DNA from: Hyphomicrobiales bacterium
GTDB lineage: Bacteria; Pseudomonadota; Alphaproteobacteria; Rhizobiales; Beijerinckiaceae
DNA: 64,000 nucleotides
Assembly (NCBI GenBank): GCA_930633495.1
Contig: CAKNFJ010000001.1
Coordinates: 1,178,001-1,242,000, forward strand
Direction of reading: 5' to 3'
Position numbers and translations under genes: made by a program. Shown piece after piece: positions 25,730 through 35,200 of this stretch. Every line of letters starts with the position of its first letter. The stretch's first letter is position 1. Under the pieces are notes generated by a model that searched no databases, was not told the origin of the DNA, and saw only the letters and a program-made list of their open reading frames with translations.

Positions 25730-27931
25730 TCAGGCCGCCTTCTTCTCGGCCGCGCCGTAGAAGCTCTCGCCGGTCTTGGCCATGCGCTTCAGGAGACGGT
25801 TCGGCTTGAAGCGCTCGCCATGGGCCTTAGCCAGCTTCTCGCAGAGCTTCACGAAGGCGGCCGCGCCCATGTTGTCGATATAGGAGAGCGTGCCGCCCGA
25901 GTAAGGCGCGAAACCGAAGCCGATGATCGAGCCGACATCGGCCTCGCGCGGATCGGTGACGACGCCTTCCTCATAGGTCTTCGCGGCTTCGAGCGCTTGC
26001 GTCACCAGGAGGCGGTGCTTCAGCTCCTCCATGTCGACGCTCTCAGGATCGAGCCGCTTGCCGACGAGATCGGCGAGGCCCGGCCAGAGGCGCTTCGGCC
26101 CGCCTTCCGGATAATCGTAGAAGCCCTTGCGGTTCTTGCGGCCGAGGCGACCATGCTTGTCGACCATGTCGGCGAGCAGCTTCTCCTGCGCCGGATCGAC
26201 CGCGCCCTCACCGAGCTGGGCCTTGGTCGCCTTCAGCACCTTGTAGGCAAGGTCGACCGCGACCTCGTCATTGAGCGAGAGCGGCCCGACCGGCATGCCG
26301 GCCTGCTTGCCGGCCGCCTCGATCATCGCCGGCGGCACACCCTCCATCAGCATCAGATGGCCTTCGCGGATGTAGTTGCCGACGCAGCGATTGGCGTAGA
26401 AGCCGCGCGTGTCGTTGACGACGATCGGCGTCTTCTTGATGGCGCGGACGAAGTCCAGCGCCATGGCGAGCGCCTTCTTGCCGGTCTTCTTGGCCATGAT
26501 GACCTCGACCAGCAGCATCTTCTCGACCGGCGAGAAGAAATGGATACCGATGAAGTTCTTCGGGCGCTGGCTGGTCTGGGCAAGGCCGGTGATCGGCAGC
26601 GTCGAGGTGTTCGATCCGAAGATCGTGCGCGGGCCGACCACGGCCTCGACCTTGGCGATGACCTCGGCCTTGACCTTCGGGTCCTCGAAGACGGCCTCGA
26701 CGATCAGGTCGCAGCCCTTGAGATCGGCATAGTCGGCCGAGGCCTTGATGCGGCCGAGCAGCGCGTCGCGATCGGCGGTCTTGGCGCGGCCCTTCATGAT
26801 CTGGTCGGAGACCAGCTTGTGCGAATAGGCCTTACCCTTCTCGGCCGCCTCGATGTCGCGATCGACCAGCACGACCTCCAGCCCCGCCTGCGCCGTGACA
26901 TAGGCGATGCCGGCCCCCATGAAGCCGGCGCCGATGACGCCGACCTTCCTGAGCTTGGAGGGCGGCACGTCGGCCGGGCGGCGGGCGCCCTTGTTCAACT
27001 CCTGCATCGAGACGAAGAGCGAGCGGATCATCGAAGCCGCCTCCTTCGTCCGCAGGATCTTGGCGAAGTAGCGGCTCTCGACCTTGAGGGCGAGATCCAT
27101 CGGGAGCTGAAGCCCCTCATAGACCGCGCAGAGGATGGCGCGGGCAGCCGGGTAGTTGTCGTTGGTTTCGCGGCGATAGATCGCGTTGGCCGGCGGCCAG
27201 ATCTGCATGCCGGCCGGCGAATGCACCTTGCCGGAGGGCTGCTTGAAGCCCTTCTGGTCCCAGGGCGCCGTCGCCTGCGGATTGGCCTTGAGCCAGTCCT
27301 TGGCGTTCTGGACGATATCGGCGCGGGGCACGACCGCATGGACGAGGCCGGAATTGCGCGCGGGCAGCGCCTTCACCTGCTCGCCCTTGAACATCATCTG
27401 GAGCGCGTCGCCGGTCTGCATCAGGCGCGCCACGCGCTGGGTGCCGCCGGCGCCCGGGAAGAGCCCGACCTTGATCTCGGGCAGACCGACGCGGGTCGAG
27501 GCATCGTCCGAGACCACGCGATACTGGCAGGCGAGCGAGAGCTCGAAGGCGCCGCCGAGGCAGACGCCGTGAATCGCGGCGGCGAAGGGTTTCCCGCAGG
27601 TCTCGAGCTTGCGGTAGAGCAGCGAGAGCTTGCGGCTCTCGTCGAAGAAGGTCTGGAGCGCGATCGCCTCACCCTTCTCCCTGGCGAGCTTCACATAAAG
27701 ATCGCGCAGGCCCTGGAGCATGGTGAGGTCGGCGCCGCCGGAGAAGCTCTCCTTGCCGGAGGTGATGACGCAGCCCTTGATGGCCTCGTCGGAAGCGACC
27801 TTGTCGACGATCTGGTTGAGCTCTTCCATCACCTCGGGAGTGATGACGTTCATCGAGCGGCCGGGCATGTCCCAGGTCGCGACGGCGATGCCGTCGGCGT
27901 CGGTCTCGAAGCGGAAATTGGTGAGGTTCAT
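25730..27931 (-). CDS. fadJ: Fatty acid oxidation protein: enoyl-CoA hydratase / 3-hydroxyacyl-CoA dehydrogenase (FadJ/FadB-like)
   Basis: A 733-residue fusion doing two beta-oxidation steps. The N-terminal crotonase part has 'FSGGADLTML', 'GVCLGGAFELSLACQYRV' and 'GLPEIKVGLFPGAGGTQR' with the catalytic Glu. The dehydrogenase part has the NAD motif 'VGVIGAGFMGAGIAYVTAQAG' (about residue 340), 'HFFSPVEKMLLVE' and a duplicated C-terminal domain. The long open frame to 28063 runs into a repeat; ATG 27931 with GGAGGGACC upstream is the real start. It works with the thiolase and acyl-CoA dehydrogenase encoded upstream on the same strand. Confidence 0.95.
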   Translation of the reverse strand: MNLTNFRFETDADGIAVATWDMPGRSMNVITPEVMEELNQIVDKVASDEAIKGCVITSGKESFSGGADLTMLQGLRDLYVKLAREKGEAIALQTFFDESRKLSLLYRKLETCGKPFAAAIHGVCLGGAFELSLACQYRVVSDDASTRVGLPEIKVGLFPGAGGTQRVARLMQTGDALQMMFKGEQVKALPARNSGLVHAVVPRADIVQNAKDWLKANPQATAPWDQKGFKQPSGKVHSPAGMQIWPPANAIYRRETNDNYPAARAILCAVYEGLQLPMDLALKVESRYFAKILRTKEAASMIRSLFVSMQELNKGARRPADVPPSKLRKVGVIGAGFMGAGIAYVTAQAGLEVVLVDRDIEAAEKGKAYSHKLVSDQIMKGRAKTADRDALLGRIKASADYADLKGCDLIVEAVFEDPKVKAEVIAKVEAVVGPRTIFGSNTSTLPITGLAQTSQRPKNFIGIHFFSPVEKMLLVEVIMAKKTGKKALAMALDFVRAIKKTPIVVNDTRGFYANRCVGNYIREGHLMLMEGVPPAMIEAAGKQAGMPVGPLSLNDEVAVDLAYKVLKATKAQLGEGAVDPAQEKLLADMVDKHGRLGRKNRKGFYDYPEGGPKRLWPGLADLVGKRLDPESVDMEELKHRLLVTQALEAAKTYEEGVVTDPREADVGSIIGFGFAPYSGGTLSYIDNMGAAAFVKLCEKLAKAHGERFKPNRLLKRMAKTGESFYGAAEKKAA

Positions 27932-27974
27932 GGACGGTCCCTCCGGGGGCCTCCGTGCCGGAGGCATTGTCAGA

Positions 27975-28094
27975 TGAGGCGCTTCCCCTCCCCCTTGTGG
28001 GGAGGGGAGAGGGGTGGGGGTCACGCCGCTTGGTGAGCAATCGCCAAGCGGAGCTACCCCCATCCCCGGCCCTTCCCCACAAGGGGGAAGGGAG
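27975..28094. repeat. Intergenic C/G-run palindrome between fadJ and the thiolase gene
   Basis: The left arm holds 'CCCCTCCCCCTTGTGGGGAGGGG' type sequence near 27984-28005 and the right arm 'CCTTCCCCACAAGGGGGAAGG' type sequence near 28070-28090, with inner arms around a 'CGCTTGG...CCAAGCG' pair near 28028 and 28048. The whole block folds on itself. Elements of this make-up are common between genes in Bradyrhizobium-like genomes. It lies within a co-directional gene pair and so may be transcribed. Confidence 0.75.
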
Positions 28095-28100
28095 GGAGCT

Positions 28101-29309
28101 TCACACCCGCTCGATGATGGTGGCGACGCCCATGCCCACGGCGACGCAGAGCGTCACCAGAGCGGTCTGCTTGTCCTGCCGCTCCAGCTCGTCGAGGACG
28201 GTGCCCAGCACCATCGCGCCGGTCGCGCCGAGCGGGTGGCCCATCGCGATGGCGCCGCCATTGACGTTCAGGATGGCGTCGTCGATGTCGAGCGCCTGCT
28301 GGTAGCGCAGCACCACCGAGGAGAAGGCCTCGTTCAGCTCGAAGAGGTCGATATCCTTCTTCGACATGCCGGCCTTCTTCAGCACGAGCTCGGTGACGTC
28401 GACCGGGCCGGTCAGCATCAGCGCGAGGTCGGAGCCGACCGTGGCGAAGGCCTTGATGCGGGCCCGCGGCTTCAGGCCGGCGGCACGACCCGCCTTCTTC
28501 GAGCCGACGAGCACGGCGGCCGCGCCGTCGACGATGCCGGACGAGTTGCCGGCGTGATGGACGTGATTGACGAACTCGACATCGGGATGCGCGGCGGTGG
28601 CGACCGCATCGAAGCCGCCCATCTCGCCCATCTGGACGAAAGAGGGCTTCAGCGCGGCCAGCGTCTGCATGTCGGTGCCGGGACGGATGGTCTCGTCATG
28701 ATCGAGGATGACGAGGCCGTTGACGTCCGTGACCGGGATCACCGAGCGCTTGAAGCGCCCTTCCTTCCAGGCCTGGGCGGCGCGCTGGTGCGAGCGGACG
28801 GCAAAGGCGTCGACGTCGTCGCGCGAGAAGCCGTACTTGGTGGCGATCAGGTCGGCCGAGATGCCCTGCGGCATGAAATAGGTGTCGATGGCGACGCTGG
28901 GATCGACGGCGATGCCGAAGCCGGAAGCACCCATGCCGACACGCGACATCGACTCGACGCCGCCGCCGATCGCCATGTCCTTCTGGCCGGACATGACCTG
29001 GGCCGCGGCGAGGTTCACCGCATCGAGGCCCGAGGCGCAGAAGCGGTTGATCTGCACGCCCGGCACTTCCTTGCCGTAGCCGGCCTTGAGCGCGACGGTG
29101 CGGGCGATGTCGGCGGCGGCCTCGCCGACCGGGTCGACGCAGCCCATCACCACGTCCTCGACGAGGAGCGGATCGAGACCGTTGCGGTCCTTGATGGCGC
29201 GGAGCGCCTGCGTGCCGAGCTCGATCGCCGTGACTTCGTGGAGCGAGCCGTCCGCCTTGCCCTTGCCGCGCGGCGTGCGGACGTGGTCGTAGATGAATGC
29301 TTCTGCCAT
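28101..29309 (-). CDS. Acetyl-CoA C-acyltransferase (thiolase)
   Basis: A 402-residue thiolase that completes beta-oxidation by cleaving 3-ketoacyl-CoA. The nucleophilic Cys is in 'NRFCASGLDAVN' (about residue 90), His in 'GGAIAMGHPLGATGA', and the second Cys in 'TLCVAVGMG', where most relatives have CxGGG; the Cys itself is kept. The ATG is preceded by GGGGAG. Placement between fadJ and an acyl-CoA dehydrogenase supports a FadA-like role in fatty acid degradation. Confidence 0.93.
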   Translation of the reverse strand: MAEAFIYDHVRTPRGKGKADGSLHEVTAIELGTQALRAIKDRNGLDPLLVEDVVMGCVDPVGEAAADIARTVALKAGYGKEVPGVQINRFCASGLDAVNLAAAQVMSGQKDMAIGGGVESMSRVGMGASGFGIAVDPSVAIDTYFMPQGISADLIATKYGFSRDDVDAFAVRSHQRAAQAWKEGRFKRSVIPVTDVNGLVILDHDETIRPGTDMQTLAALKPSFVQMGEMGGFDAVATAAHPDVEFVNHVHHAGNSSGIVDGAAAVLVGSKKAGRAAGLKPRARIKAFATVGSDLALMLTGPVDVTELVLKKAGMSKKDIDLFELNEAFSSVVLRYQQALDIDDAILNVNGGAIAMGHPLGATGAMVLGTVLDELERQDKQTALVTLCVAVGMGVATIIERV

Positions 29310-29344
29310 GGGGGTCTCCCCGGCGCCGTCACCCGGCGCGTTCT

Positions 29345-29440
29345 GGTGCCGGACGTCATGGTCGGGCTTGACCCGACCATCTCGTCATCCGGCGAATTCT
29401 GCAAGAGATGCCCGGGCGAGGCCCGGGCAAGACGATCACG
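29345..29440. repeat. Paired intergenic palindromes (thiolase / acyl-CoA dehydrogenase gap)
   Basis: Two hairpins in tandem: 'ATGGTCGGGCTTGACCCGACCAT' type sequence near 29357-29381 and 'TGCCCGGGCGAGGCCCGGGCA' type sequence near 29409-29430. The first is a motif frequently dispersed in Bradyrhizobiaceae and relatives. They fill most of the 135-bp gap between two co-directional genes. Confidence 0.7.
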
Positions 29441-29444
29441 CCGG

Positions 29445-31232
29445 TCAGAACTGCTCGGGCGACAGCGCCATGGTCGTCTCCGCGCCGGCGGTGATCCGCG
29501 CCAGATGGGCGCCGGTCTCCGGCAGGGTGCGTTCCATGAAGAAGCGCGCCGTCACCAGCTTAGCGCTCATCCGCTCGTCGGCGCCGGCCTTGAGCTTCTC
29601 CTGCGCGACCTTGGCCATCTTCGCCCACATGTAGCCGAGCGAGACGAGGCCGAGCAGGTGCATGAAGTCGCTGGCGCCTGCGCCGGCATTGTCGGGCTTG
29701 GCGAGCGCGTTGTTCATGAACCACATCGCCGCCTGCTGGAGGTGGCCCAGCGAGAGCTGGAGCGGCGCGAGCAGGGGCTTCAGCGCCTCGTCCTCCGCGT
29801 TCTCCTTCAGGAAAACGCCGACCTCGTTGAAGAAGGCCATGATGCCGCGGCCGCCATCGCGGCCGAGCTTGCGGCCGACGAGATCCATCGCCTGCACGCC
29901 GTTGGCGCCCTCGTAGATCATGGCGATGCGGGCATCGCGCACGAACTGCTCGACGCCGGTCTCGGCGATGTAGCCATGGCCGCCGAACATCTGCTGCGCC
30001 TTCACGGCGTTGTCGAAGCCGATATCGGTCAGCACGCCCTTGAGCACCGGCGTCATCAGGCCGAGCTGGTCGTCGGCCGCCTGGCGCTCGGCCGCATCGT
30101 CGGAGCGGTGGGCGATGTCGGACTTCAGCGCGTTCCAGAGCACGAAGGCGCGGGCGGCCTCGTTGAACGCCTTGATCGACATCAGCGTGCGGCGCACGTC
30201 GGGATGGACGATGATCGGATCGGCCGGCTTGGCCGGCTCCTTGGCGCCGGTGAGCGCGCGGCCTTGCAGGCGCTCCTTGGCGTAGGCGACGGCGTTCTGG
30301 TAGGCGACCTCGGACTGGGCGAGGCCCTGGATCGCGACGCCGAGGCGAGCCTCGTTCATCATCACGAACATGGCGTTGAGGCCCTTGTTCTCGGCCCCGA
30401 CCAGCCAGCCCTGCGCACCGTCATAGTTCATGACGCAGGTCGCATTACCGTGGATGCCCATCTTGTGCTCGATCGAGCCGCAAGAGACACCGTTATTGGC
30501 GCCGACCGAGCCGTCGCCACCCAACTTGTTCCGCGGCACGACGAAGAGCGAGATGCCCTTCACGCCTGCCGGCGCGCCCTCGATGCGGGCGAGCACGAGG
30601 TGGACGATGTTCTCGGTGATGTCCTGCTCGCCGGCAGAGATGAAGATCTTGGTGCCGGAGATGGCATAGGAGCTGTCGCCATTCGGCACGGCCTTGGTCT
30701 TGAGCAGGCCGAGATCGGTGCCGCAATGCGGCTCGGTCAGGTTCATCGTGCCCGACCATGTGCCGTCGATCATCTTCGGCAGATAGGTGCGCTTGATCTC
30801 GTCGGAGCCGTGGACATAGAGCGCGGCGATCGCGCCCATGGTCAGGCCCGGATACATCGCGAAGGCCATGTTCGCGGCGGAGGCGTATTCGTTCATCACG
30901 GCGCCGAGCGTGTAGGGCAGGCCCTGGCCGCCATATTCAGGGTCCATGGCGAGGCCGATCCAGCCGCCGCCGGCATAGGCCTCATAGGCTTCCTTGAAGC
31001 CCTTCGGCGTGGTCACGCGGCCGTCGGGGTGGCGCGTGCAGCCTTCCTGATCGCCGGAATAGTTGATCGGTTGGAGGACTTCCTCGCAGAGCTTCGCGCC
31101 CTCGCCGATCACGGCCTCGATCACGTCCGAAGACGCGTCGGCGAAGCCCGGCAGGTTGTTGTAGCGCTCAATGTTGAAGACGTCGTTGAGCAGGAAAAGC
31201 GTGTCGTCGACGGGTGCCTTGTAGACCGGCAT
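29445..31232 (-). CDS. Acyl-CoA dehydrogenase with C-terminal extension
   Basis: A 595-residue FAD enzyme catalysing the first beta-oxidation step. It begins 'MPVYKAPVDDTLFLLNDVF', the N-terminal extension of long acyl-CoA dehydrogenases, then 'GTMNLTEPHCGTDLGLLKTKA' (FAD/substrate region) and 'MFGGHGYIAETGVEQF'. It is about 200 residues longer than the classical four-helix type, as for FadE5-like enzymes. ATG 31232 with GGGAGG upstream was chosen over the frame opening at 31283. An 18/24 dyad at 31283-31306 sits 50 bp upstream. Confidence 0.93.
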   Translation of the reverse strand: MPVYKAPVDDTLFLLNDVFNIERYNNLPGFADASSDVIEAVIGEGAKLCEEVLQPINYSGDQEGCTRHPDGRVTTPKGFKEAYEAYAGGGWIGLAMDPEYGGQGLPYTLGAVMNEYASAANMAFAMYPGLTMGAIAALYVHGSDEIKRTYLPKMIDGTWSGTMNLTEPHCGTDLGLLKTKAVPNGDSSYAISGTKIFISAGEQDITENIVHLVLARIEGAPAGVKGISLFVVPRNKLGGDGSVGANNGVSCGSIEHKMGIHGNATCVMNYDGAQGWLVGAENKGLNAMFVMMNEARLGVAIQGLAQSEVAYQNAVAYAKERLQGRALTGAKEPAKPADPIIVHPDVRRTLMSIKAFNEAARAFVLWNALKSDIAHRSDDAAERQAADDQLGLMTPVLKGVLTDIGFDNAVKAQQMFGGHGYIAETGVEQFVRDARIAMIYEGANGVQAMDLVGRKLGRDGGRGIMAFFNEVGVFLKENAEDEALKPLLAPLQLSLGHLQQAAMWFMNNALAKPDNAGAGASDFMHLLGLVSLGYMWAKMAKVAQEKLKAGADERMSAKLVTARFFMERTLPETGAHLARITAGAETTMALSPEQF

Positions 31233-31282
31233 CTGATCCTCCCTCTCGTCGCGGGCCGCCCCCTTCCGATCGGAGCGCCTCA

Positions 31283-31306
31283 AGATAGTTCACATATAAA
31301 CAATCT
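31283..31306. promoter_or_regulatory. Dyad operator candidate upstream of the acyl-CoA dehydrogenase gene
   Basis: The 24 bp beginning AGATAGTTCACA and ending TATAAACAATCT match their own reverse complement at 18 of 24 positions, with perfect outer AGAT/ATCT ends. It is AT-rich in a GC-rich context, 51-74 bp before the start codon, a normal position for a repressor site or promoter. The MerR regulator encoded just upstream is an obvious candidate ligand, not proven. Confidence 0.5.
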
Positions 31307-31370
31307 CGTTCAATTTGCAATGGGTACGCCGCGATTTTGTCGTCCTGCCGACGATCGCGACCATCACGGT

Positions 31371-31402
31371 AACAAAAAACCCCGGCGAAGCCGGGGTTTT
31401 CA
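31371..31402 (-). terminator. Intrinsic terminator after the MerR gene
   Basis: AAAACCCCGGC (31376-31386) and GCCGGGGTTTT (31390-31400) form an 11-bp perfect stem with a GAA loop. On the minus strand it ends in a run of six T, so it terminates the merR-type gene that stops at 31424. It separates that gene from the acyl-CoA dehydrogenase promoter. Confidence 0.9.
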
Positions 31403-31423
31403 GGAGGCGCGGGGCGAAGGCGA

Positions 31424-31882
31424 TCAGGCCTTCGGCAAGCGGGACAGGGAGGCTTCGAGTTCGGCGATGGCAGCGTCGATCTCGGAACGCTGGCTGCGCA
31501 GCAGGTCGAGCTGTTCGACGATCTGCTCGCGGCTGAGCTGAAGGCCGCCGACATTCGCGGCCTTGCCGCTGCCGGCGCCCTTCTTCTCCTCGTTGGCGAG
31601 CATCGCGCGGATCTCGACGAGGGTGAAGCCGAGCTGCTTGCCCTTGAGGATCAGGGCGAGACGGGCGCGGTCGCGAGCCGAATAGATGCGGGACAGACCC
31701 GAACGGGTCGGCGAGATCAGTCCGCGCGACTCATAGAAGCGCAGGGTGCGCAGCGTGACGCCGAAATCGCGGGCGAGATCGCTGATGGTGAATTCCCCGC
31801 TCTCGTCGATATCGGCGGGAGCGGTTGCGGAACGGGCTTCCTGACTCGAAAAACCCGCCATAGCCAGATTATGGCGTGACAT
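31424..31882 (-). CDS. MerR family transcriptional regulator
   Basis: A 152-residue regulator. The winged helix is 'FTISDLARDFGVTLRTLRFYESRGLISPTRSGLSRIYSARDRARLALILKGKQLGFTLVEIRAM' (about residues 31-94), followed by a C-terminal coiled coil ('REQIVEQLDLLRSQRSEIDAAIAELEASLSRL') and no cysteine-rich metal site. MerR proteins of this type beside acyl-CoA genes often control short-chain or branched acyl-CoA catabolism (LiuR-like); I infer control of the downstream block. A second in-frame ATG at 31861 is possible. Confidence 0.9.
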   Translation of the reverse strand: MSRHNLAMAGFSSQEARSATAPADIDESGEFTISDLARDFGVTLRTLRFYESRGLISPTRSGLSRIYSARDRARLALILKGKQLGFTLVEIRAMLANEEKKGAGSGKAANVGGLQLSREQIVEQLDLLRSQRSEIDAAIAELEASLSRLPKA

Positions 31883-32230
31883 GGAGGTCTCGTTAGCTTG
31901 AGGGGGACCGAAACGCTGCCCATACGGCAGTGCCGATCTGATGATCCCTGATAGGGGAAGACGCTATCGCTGCGTCAGGTAATACGACCCTTTGCCGGGG
32001 TAAGTTACCGTTATCTGTCCCCTGTCTGATGCGCGCCGAGCGCGTCGTTTTCAAAAAATTAACCGCCCGACCCCATTTCTTAACCTGCTGTTTACCATGG
32101 CGGCGAAATGTCGGGGACGCGCACCGGAATCGCCAACGACATCTTTACGATTGCCGGAGTTCGCGCGGAGGGCGGCGGCATCAGGGGGCCACGTCCACCG
32201 TCGAGGCAGGCCCCCTAGGCGAGCGAAACG
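31883..32230. other. Intergenic region upstream of the podJ-like gene
   Basis: About 350 bp divergent promoter region without a convincing gene. It contains AT-richer DNA near 32040-32100 with two TTAACC half-sites (32058 and 32081) that are 23 bp apart, too far for a standard CtrA box. Nothing else is recognisable. Confidence 0.5.
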
Positions 32231-35200
32231 ATGGCCAACAGCTTGCCCTGGAGCGTCAAGGGCGTCGATCCCAGGACCCGCGACGCAGCGAAAGCGGCGG
32301 CACGCCGCGCCGGCATGACGCTCGGCGCGTGGCTCGACCACAAGATTCGCGACGAGAGTGAAGCTCCGGCGCCGGCTTCGTCCATGCCGGAGCAGCTCGA
32401 TATCGCAGCCCTCTCCGAACGCCTCGCCCGCCTGTCTCAGGCCCAGACGGATACCGCGGCGCGCGCCCCTGCCCCGGGACCGTCGCGCACGGATCTCGAT
32501 GCCTTCATCAATCAGACCGCAACGGTCGAGCGCCTGACGCGCGAGGCCAGCACTCGCACCGCGGGGGCGCTCGATTCGATCGCCCGCTGGATCGAGAAGA
32601 CCGAGGATCGCCTGTCGTCGGGCGAGCGCGGCGCCGCCGAGCGGCAGGAGCGCGCGACCACCGTGATCGCCGAGGCGATCAAGGCGATGAGCGAACGCAT
32701 CGCCGACATCGAACGCAGCAATCACGAGGCCCAGCAGGGCCGCGCGGCGCCATCGCCGCGCCTTGCCTTCACGCGCGACGGGCTGGCGGCTGCCGTTACC
32801 GACATCCGCACGCGTCAGCGCGCCCTCGACAATGACGAGCCAGCGACGGCCCATGCGGCCGGCGTCGCGCCCGAACGTATCTCGGCCCTGCGCGAAGACC
32901 TCCGCGAACTCGGCTCGCGCCTCTCTGCCGAGGGCCGGCGCGCCGCGCCGCCGCCGCGGCAGAGCGAAACCAGCGTGATCGAGGCCCGGATCGCACAGCT
33001 CGCCGAGCGGCTCGACCGCTTCGACCGGCGCGACCAGTTCGAGCCCCTGCTCAAGCCGCTGGCGCGGATCGAGGCCGAAGTCTCGCGGCTGTCGCAGGAC
33101 CGGCCGGGCGACGGCCAGCAGCGCGTCCAGCACGAGATCGCCCATCTCGCCGCCAAGATCGACGCCCTCGCGGCGCGCGGCAGCCAGCCCGCGAATCTCG
33201 ACCCCGTGCTGCGCGACATCGCCGAATTGCGCGAGGTCGTCGCCGGCGGCGGGCAAACCCGCCGGCTGGAAGACCTGTCCGAGCAGGTCGCCTCCCTCGG
33301 CTTCGAGATCGGCCGCCTGCGCGAGCTGAATGCGGATCCCCGCGAGATGCGCAACCTGTCGGCGGCGATCGAAGACGTGCGTAGCGCGATCCTCAGCAGC
33401 CGCCCGCAGGGGCTGGACATGGCCCCGATCGCGTCGCTGGCCGGCCAGATCGACGCGCTGTCCCATAAATTCGACGCCATCGCCGCGCAGCGCCACGGCG
33501 ACCAGCTCGACGACCGGATCGACGCCCTCCAGCACCGGATCGAGCTGCTCGCCGAGCAGGGCCCCTCCACCGTCACCCGCCAGATCGAGGCGCTCGCCGG
33601 CCGGATCGAGAGCCTGGCCGCATCGAGCCAGCTCAGCCAGATGGTCGGCGGAACGAGCGCCCCGGCCGAGCTGGGCTCGATCGAGCAGATGCTGGGCCGT
33701 CTCGCCGACAAGATCGACGAGGCAGGCGCCCCCGGGGCAGGCGCCGAATCCTTCGAGGCGCTGGAACGCCAGATTTCGGGCCTCGCCAGCCGTCTCGACG
33801 AGGCCGCCGCCACCCGCTCCGCCGAGAACGGGATCGAGCGGACGCTGCAGGATCTCGTCGTCCACCTGCGCTCCATGCGCGAGGAGACCGCGGCCGAACG
33901 CGCGGCGCTCGTTCAGGCCGCCAATTCCTCCGTCCCCGGCCGGAGCATCGCCGAGCTGTCGAGCCTGATGACCGGCCTGCGCGATACGCATGTCTCGTCG
34001 GAGCGCCAGACCCAGGACGCGCTGGGCGCCGTCCATCTCTCGCTTGAAGCGATCATGGCGCGGCTCTCCGGCCTCGAATCCGAGCTGCAGAGCGAGCGCC
34101 GCAGCGGCGCGCAACAGCCTCCGGCGGTTGCCCCCCGTATCGAGGAGCCGTCCTTCCGCGCGCCAGCCGCGCCGGCCCGCGAGGATGCCGAGCTCGCCGT
34201 CACCGCCGCGGACAGGGACCGTTTCGGCCTGGCCGCCGCGCTGGGTCGCGGTACGGCGGCCCCGGCCGCGTCGAGCTCCGCCTTCGATCTGCCGCTGGAG
34301 CCCGGCTCCGGCCGCCCGAAGCCGGAAAGCACTGCTCCGGCCCAGGACGCGCACTCCGTCCGCCAGAGCCTGATCGCCGCAGCTCGGCGTTCGGCCAGGG
34401 CCGCCAGCGACGCGGCTTCCGAGCTGCCGCAGGCGAACCCGGAACCGACGACGAAGAGCCCGCGCCGGCTGAAGGAGATCCTCGAGCGGCGCAAGCGGCC
34501 GCTGCTGCTCAGCCTCGCCGCCCTCATCCTGGCGATGGGCACCGCCCATATCGTGACGGGTGCCTTGCGCGGAGACGCGCCCAGGACGGCGACCAACGAG
34601 ACGCGCAGCATCGCCCTGCCGCAAGCGGCCCAGCCGGAAGCCCCTGCGACATCCGCATCGGCCCCGGTGAAGGAGCCGGCTGCCGTCACCGAGCAGGCCC
34701 CGGCGAAGGACCAGTCCTCCGCCCTGTCCCCCTCGCCTCTGGCGGCGCCGATGAACCTGGTCCCGGGCCAGGCCGTGGCCGACCAGACCGCAGCGCTTCC
34801 CCTTACCCTGACTCCGCCCGCCGCTCCCCCGGCGGAAGCGGCGGCCGTCGCGCCGGAACCTGTCCAGCCGGCGACCGCCATCGGCGATCTGCCGGCCGGG
34901 TTCGGCAGCGCGGGGCTGCGCAAGGCGGCCCTCGACGGCGATGCCCGTGCGGTCTACGAACTCGCGACCAAGGCCGCCGACGGCCCCGCCGCCCAGCGCG
35001 ACGCCAAACTGGCGCTGCGCCTGTTCGAGCGCGCGGCCGTGGCCGGACTCCCGCCAGCCCAGTTCCGCGTCGGCAACATGTTCGAGAAGGGCATCGGCAC
35101 CCAGCGCGATCTCTCGCTCGCCCGCATCTGGTACCAGCGCGCCGCCGAACGCGGCAACGCCAAGGCGATGCATAATCTCGCCGTGCTCCACGCGGAGGGT

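Noticed and set aside
25820..28036. 738-residue plus-strand ORF opposite fadJ
   Set aside because: Antisense shadow; the minus-strand fadJ has complete catalytic motifs over the same DNA.
28014..31541. 1175-residue plus-strand ORF opposite the thiolase and acyl-CoA dehydrogenase genes
   Set aside because: Same codon-position bias artefact; spans two real genes and a repeat and has no recognisable motif.
32058..32086. CtrA binding site upstream of the podJ-like gene
   Set aside because: The TTAACC half-sites are 23 bp apart from start to start; the standard spacing is TTAA-N7-TTAA.
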